A DNA stretch of 64,000 bases from Synergistaceae bacterium (lineage in GTDB: Bacteria; Synergistota; Synergistia; Synergistales; Aminithiophilaceae): assembly GCA_016756725.1 (NCBI GenBank), contig JAESII010000004.1, positions 558,001-622,000 on the forward strand, written 5' to 3'. The position numbers and the translations under genes are program-made. The notes under the pieces are model-generated. The model was not told the origin of the DNA and ran no database searches. It saw nothing but the letters and a program-made list of their open reading frames with translations. Every line of letters begins with the position of its first letter. Position 1 is the first letter of the stretch. Shown here in pieces: positions 63,748-64,000 of the stretch.

Positions 63748-64000
63748 TTAAGAGGCTAACATTTCAAATATGACTCTAAGTGCCGATAATACTAGTAATG
63801 TCCTTGCTAAATAAAACCAAAACTTATTTTTCGTATTTGGGGCGCATCTCCAAGCAGATAGCCACCAAAATATTTCAGGCCCTATCATTGAAATTCCCCA
63901 TATTTCGAGGAATGTCTCTGCTGAAGTTGGCCGCAATAAATACGCGCCTAAGAACAAAGAACTCCATTTTATAATTGATAAACCAAGGTGAAAGAGCCAC
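63748..64000 (-). CDS. Membrane protein, 5' end outside window
   Basis: The frame is open to the window's end, so the start is not visible; at least 83 residues remain. It has two or three hydrophobic segments with tryptophans (IGPEIFWWLSAW, WFYLARTLLVLSALRVIFEML). No family recognised. AT-rich codons like the preceding small membrane gene, which it precedes by 38 bases. Confidence 0.5.
   Translation of the reverse strand, partial: WLFHLGLSIIKWSSLFLGAYLLRPTSAETFLEIWGISMIGPEIFWWLSAWRCAPNTKNKFWFYLARTLLVLSALRVIFEMLAS

Overview
This is a GC-rich bacterial chromosome segment. It probably comes from an anaerobic amino-acid/purine-fermenting bacterium; I suspect Synergistota. That placement is an inference from the anaerobic purine-catabolism genes, the TAXI-TRAP transporter, the selenium-type molybdenum hydroxylase and the very strong AAGGAGG ribosome sites with TTG/GTG starts. 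No rRNA or marker gene confirms it. GC content is lower at 30.4-37.5 kb in places and clearly lower after 63.4 kb.

1-18.2 kb, plus strand: a regulator remnant at the window edge, then a tightly packed operon of the anaerobic uric-acid/purine degradation type: dpaL (ygeX), ssnA, ygfK, ygeY, ygeW, a nucleobase deaminase, an NCS2 purine permease, hyuA, and three molybdenum-hydroxylase genes. Purines are imported, deaminated or reduced/oxidised, the rings are opened, and the products are drained through carbamoyl transfer and 2,3-diaminopropionate to pyruvate and ammonia.

18.2-28.4 kb, plus strand: a possible methionine leader-peptide attenuator before a MetQ-like binding protein, a MATE exporter, a GntR/FCD regulator, a TauE/SafE permease, a TAXI-TRAP transporter (binding protein plus fused permease), an amidohydrolase and a saccharopine-dehydrogenase-like enzyme.

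28.4-32.0 kb: a decayed mobile/toxin-antitoxin patch. Two 190-bp direct repeats (IS3-like left-end relics) bracket a HigBA-like pair, an orphan HicB, a frameshifted phage-protein fragment and a broken hicAB pair. The second relic cuts a cas1 gene.

32.0-51.7 kb: two different type I-E CRISPR-Cas operons, both on the minus strand, sit on either side of a 98-repeat array (37,589-43,538). The operon at 43.6-51.6 kb is complete (cas3-cas8e-cse2-cas7-cas5-cas6e-cas1-cas2). The operon at 32.0-37.4 kb has no cas3, only a broken cas1, and a Cas5 carrying a C-terminal HNH nuclease domain. It therefore belongs to the rare Cas5-HNH class of type I-E effectors that cut DNA without Cas3.

51.9-56.5 kb: a dicarboxylate/amino-acid symporter, a broken GGDEF gene, and a YcjX/YcjF pair.

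56.5-63.3 kb, minus strand: the most unusual locus. A Zorya-type motor pair (ZorA, ZorB) and an HNH protein are followed by an unknown protein, a catalytically degenerate Cas1-like protein, a Cas4-like protein, an intact-site Cas1 lacking most of its N-terminal domain, two different Cas2 proteins and a small acidic protein. Three solitary copies of a 34-bp repeat that ends in CTTGAAAC-like sequence lie in this locus; two of them bracket the zorA-zorB-HNH cassette exactly. I see no ordinary CRISPR array for this adaptation module in the window. The last 0.6 kb is AT-richer and holds two small membrane proteins.
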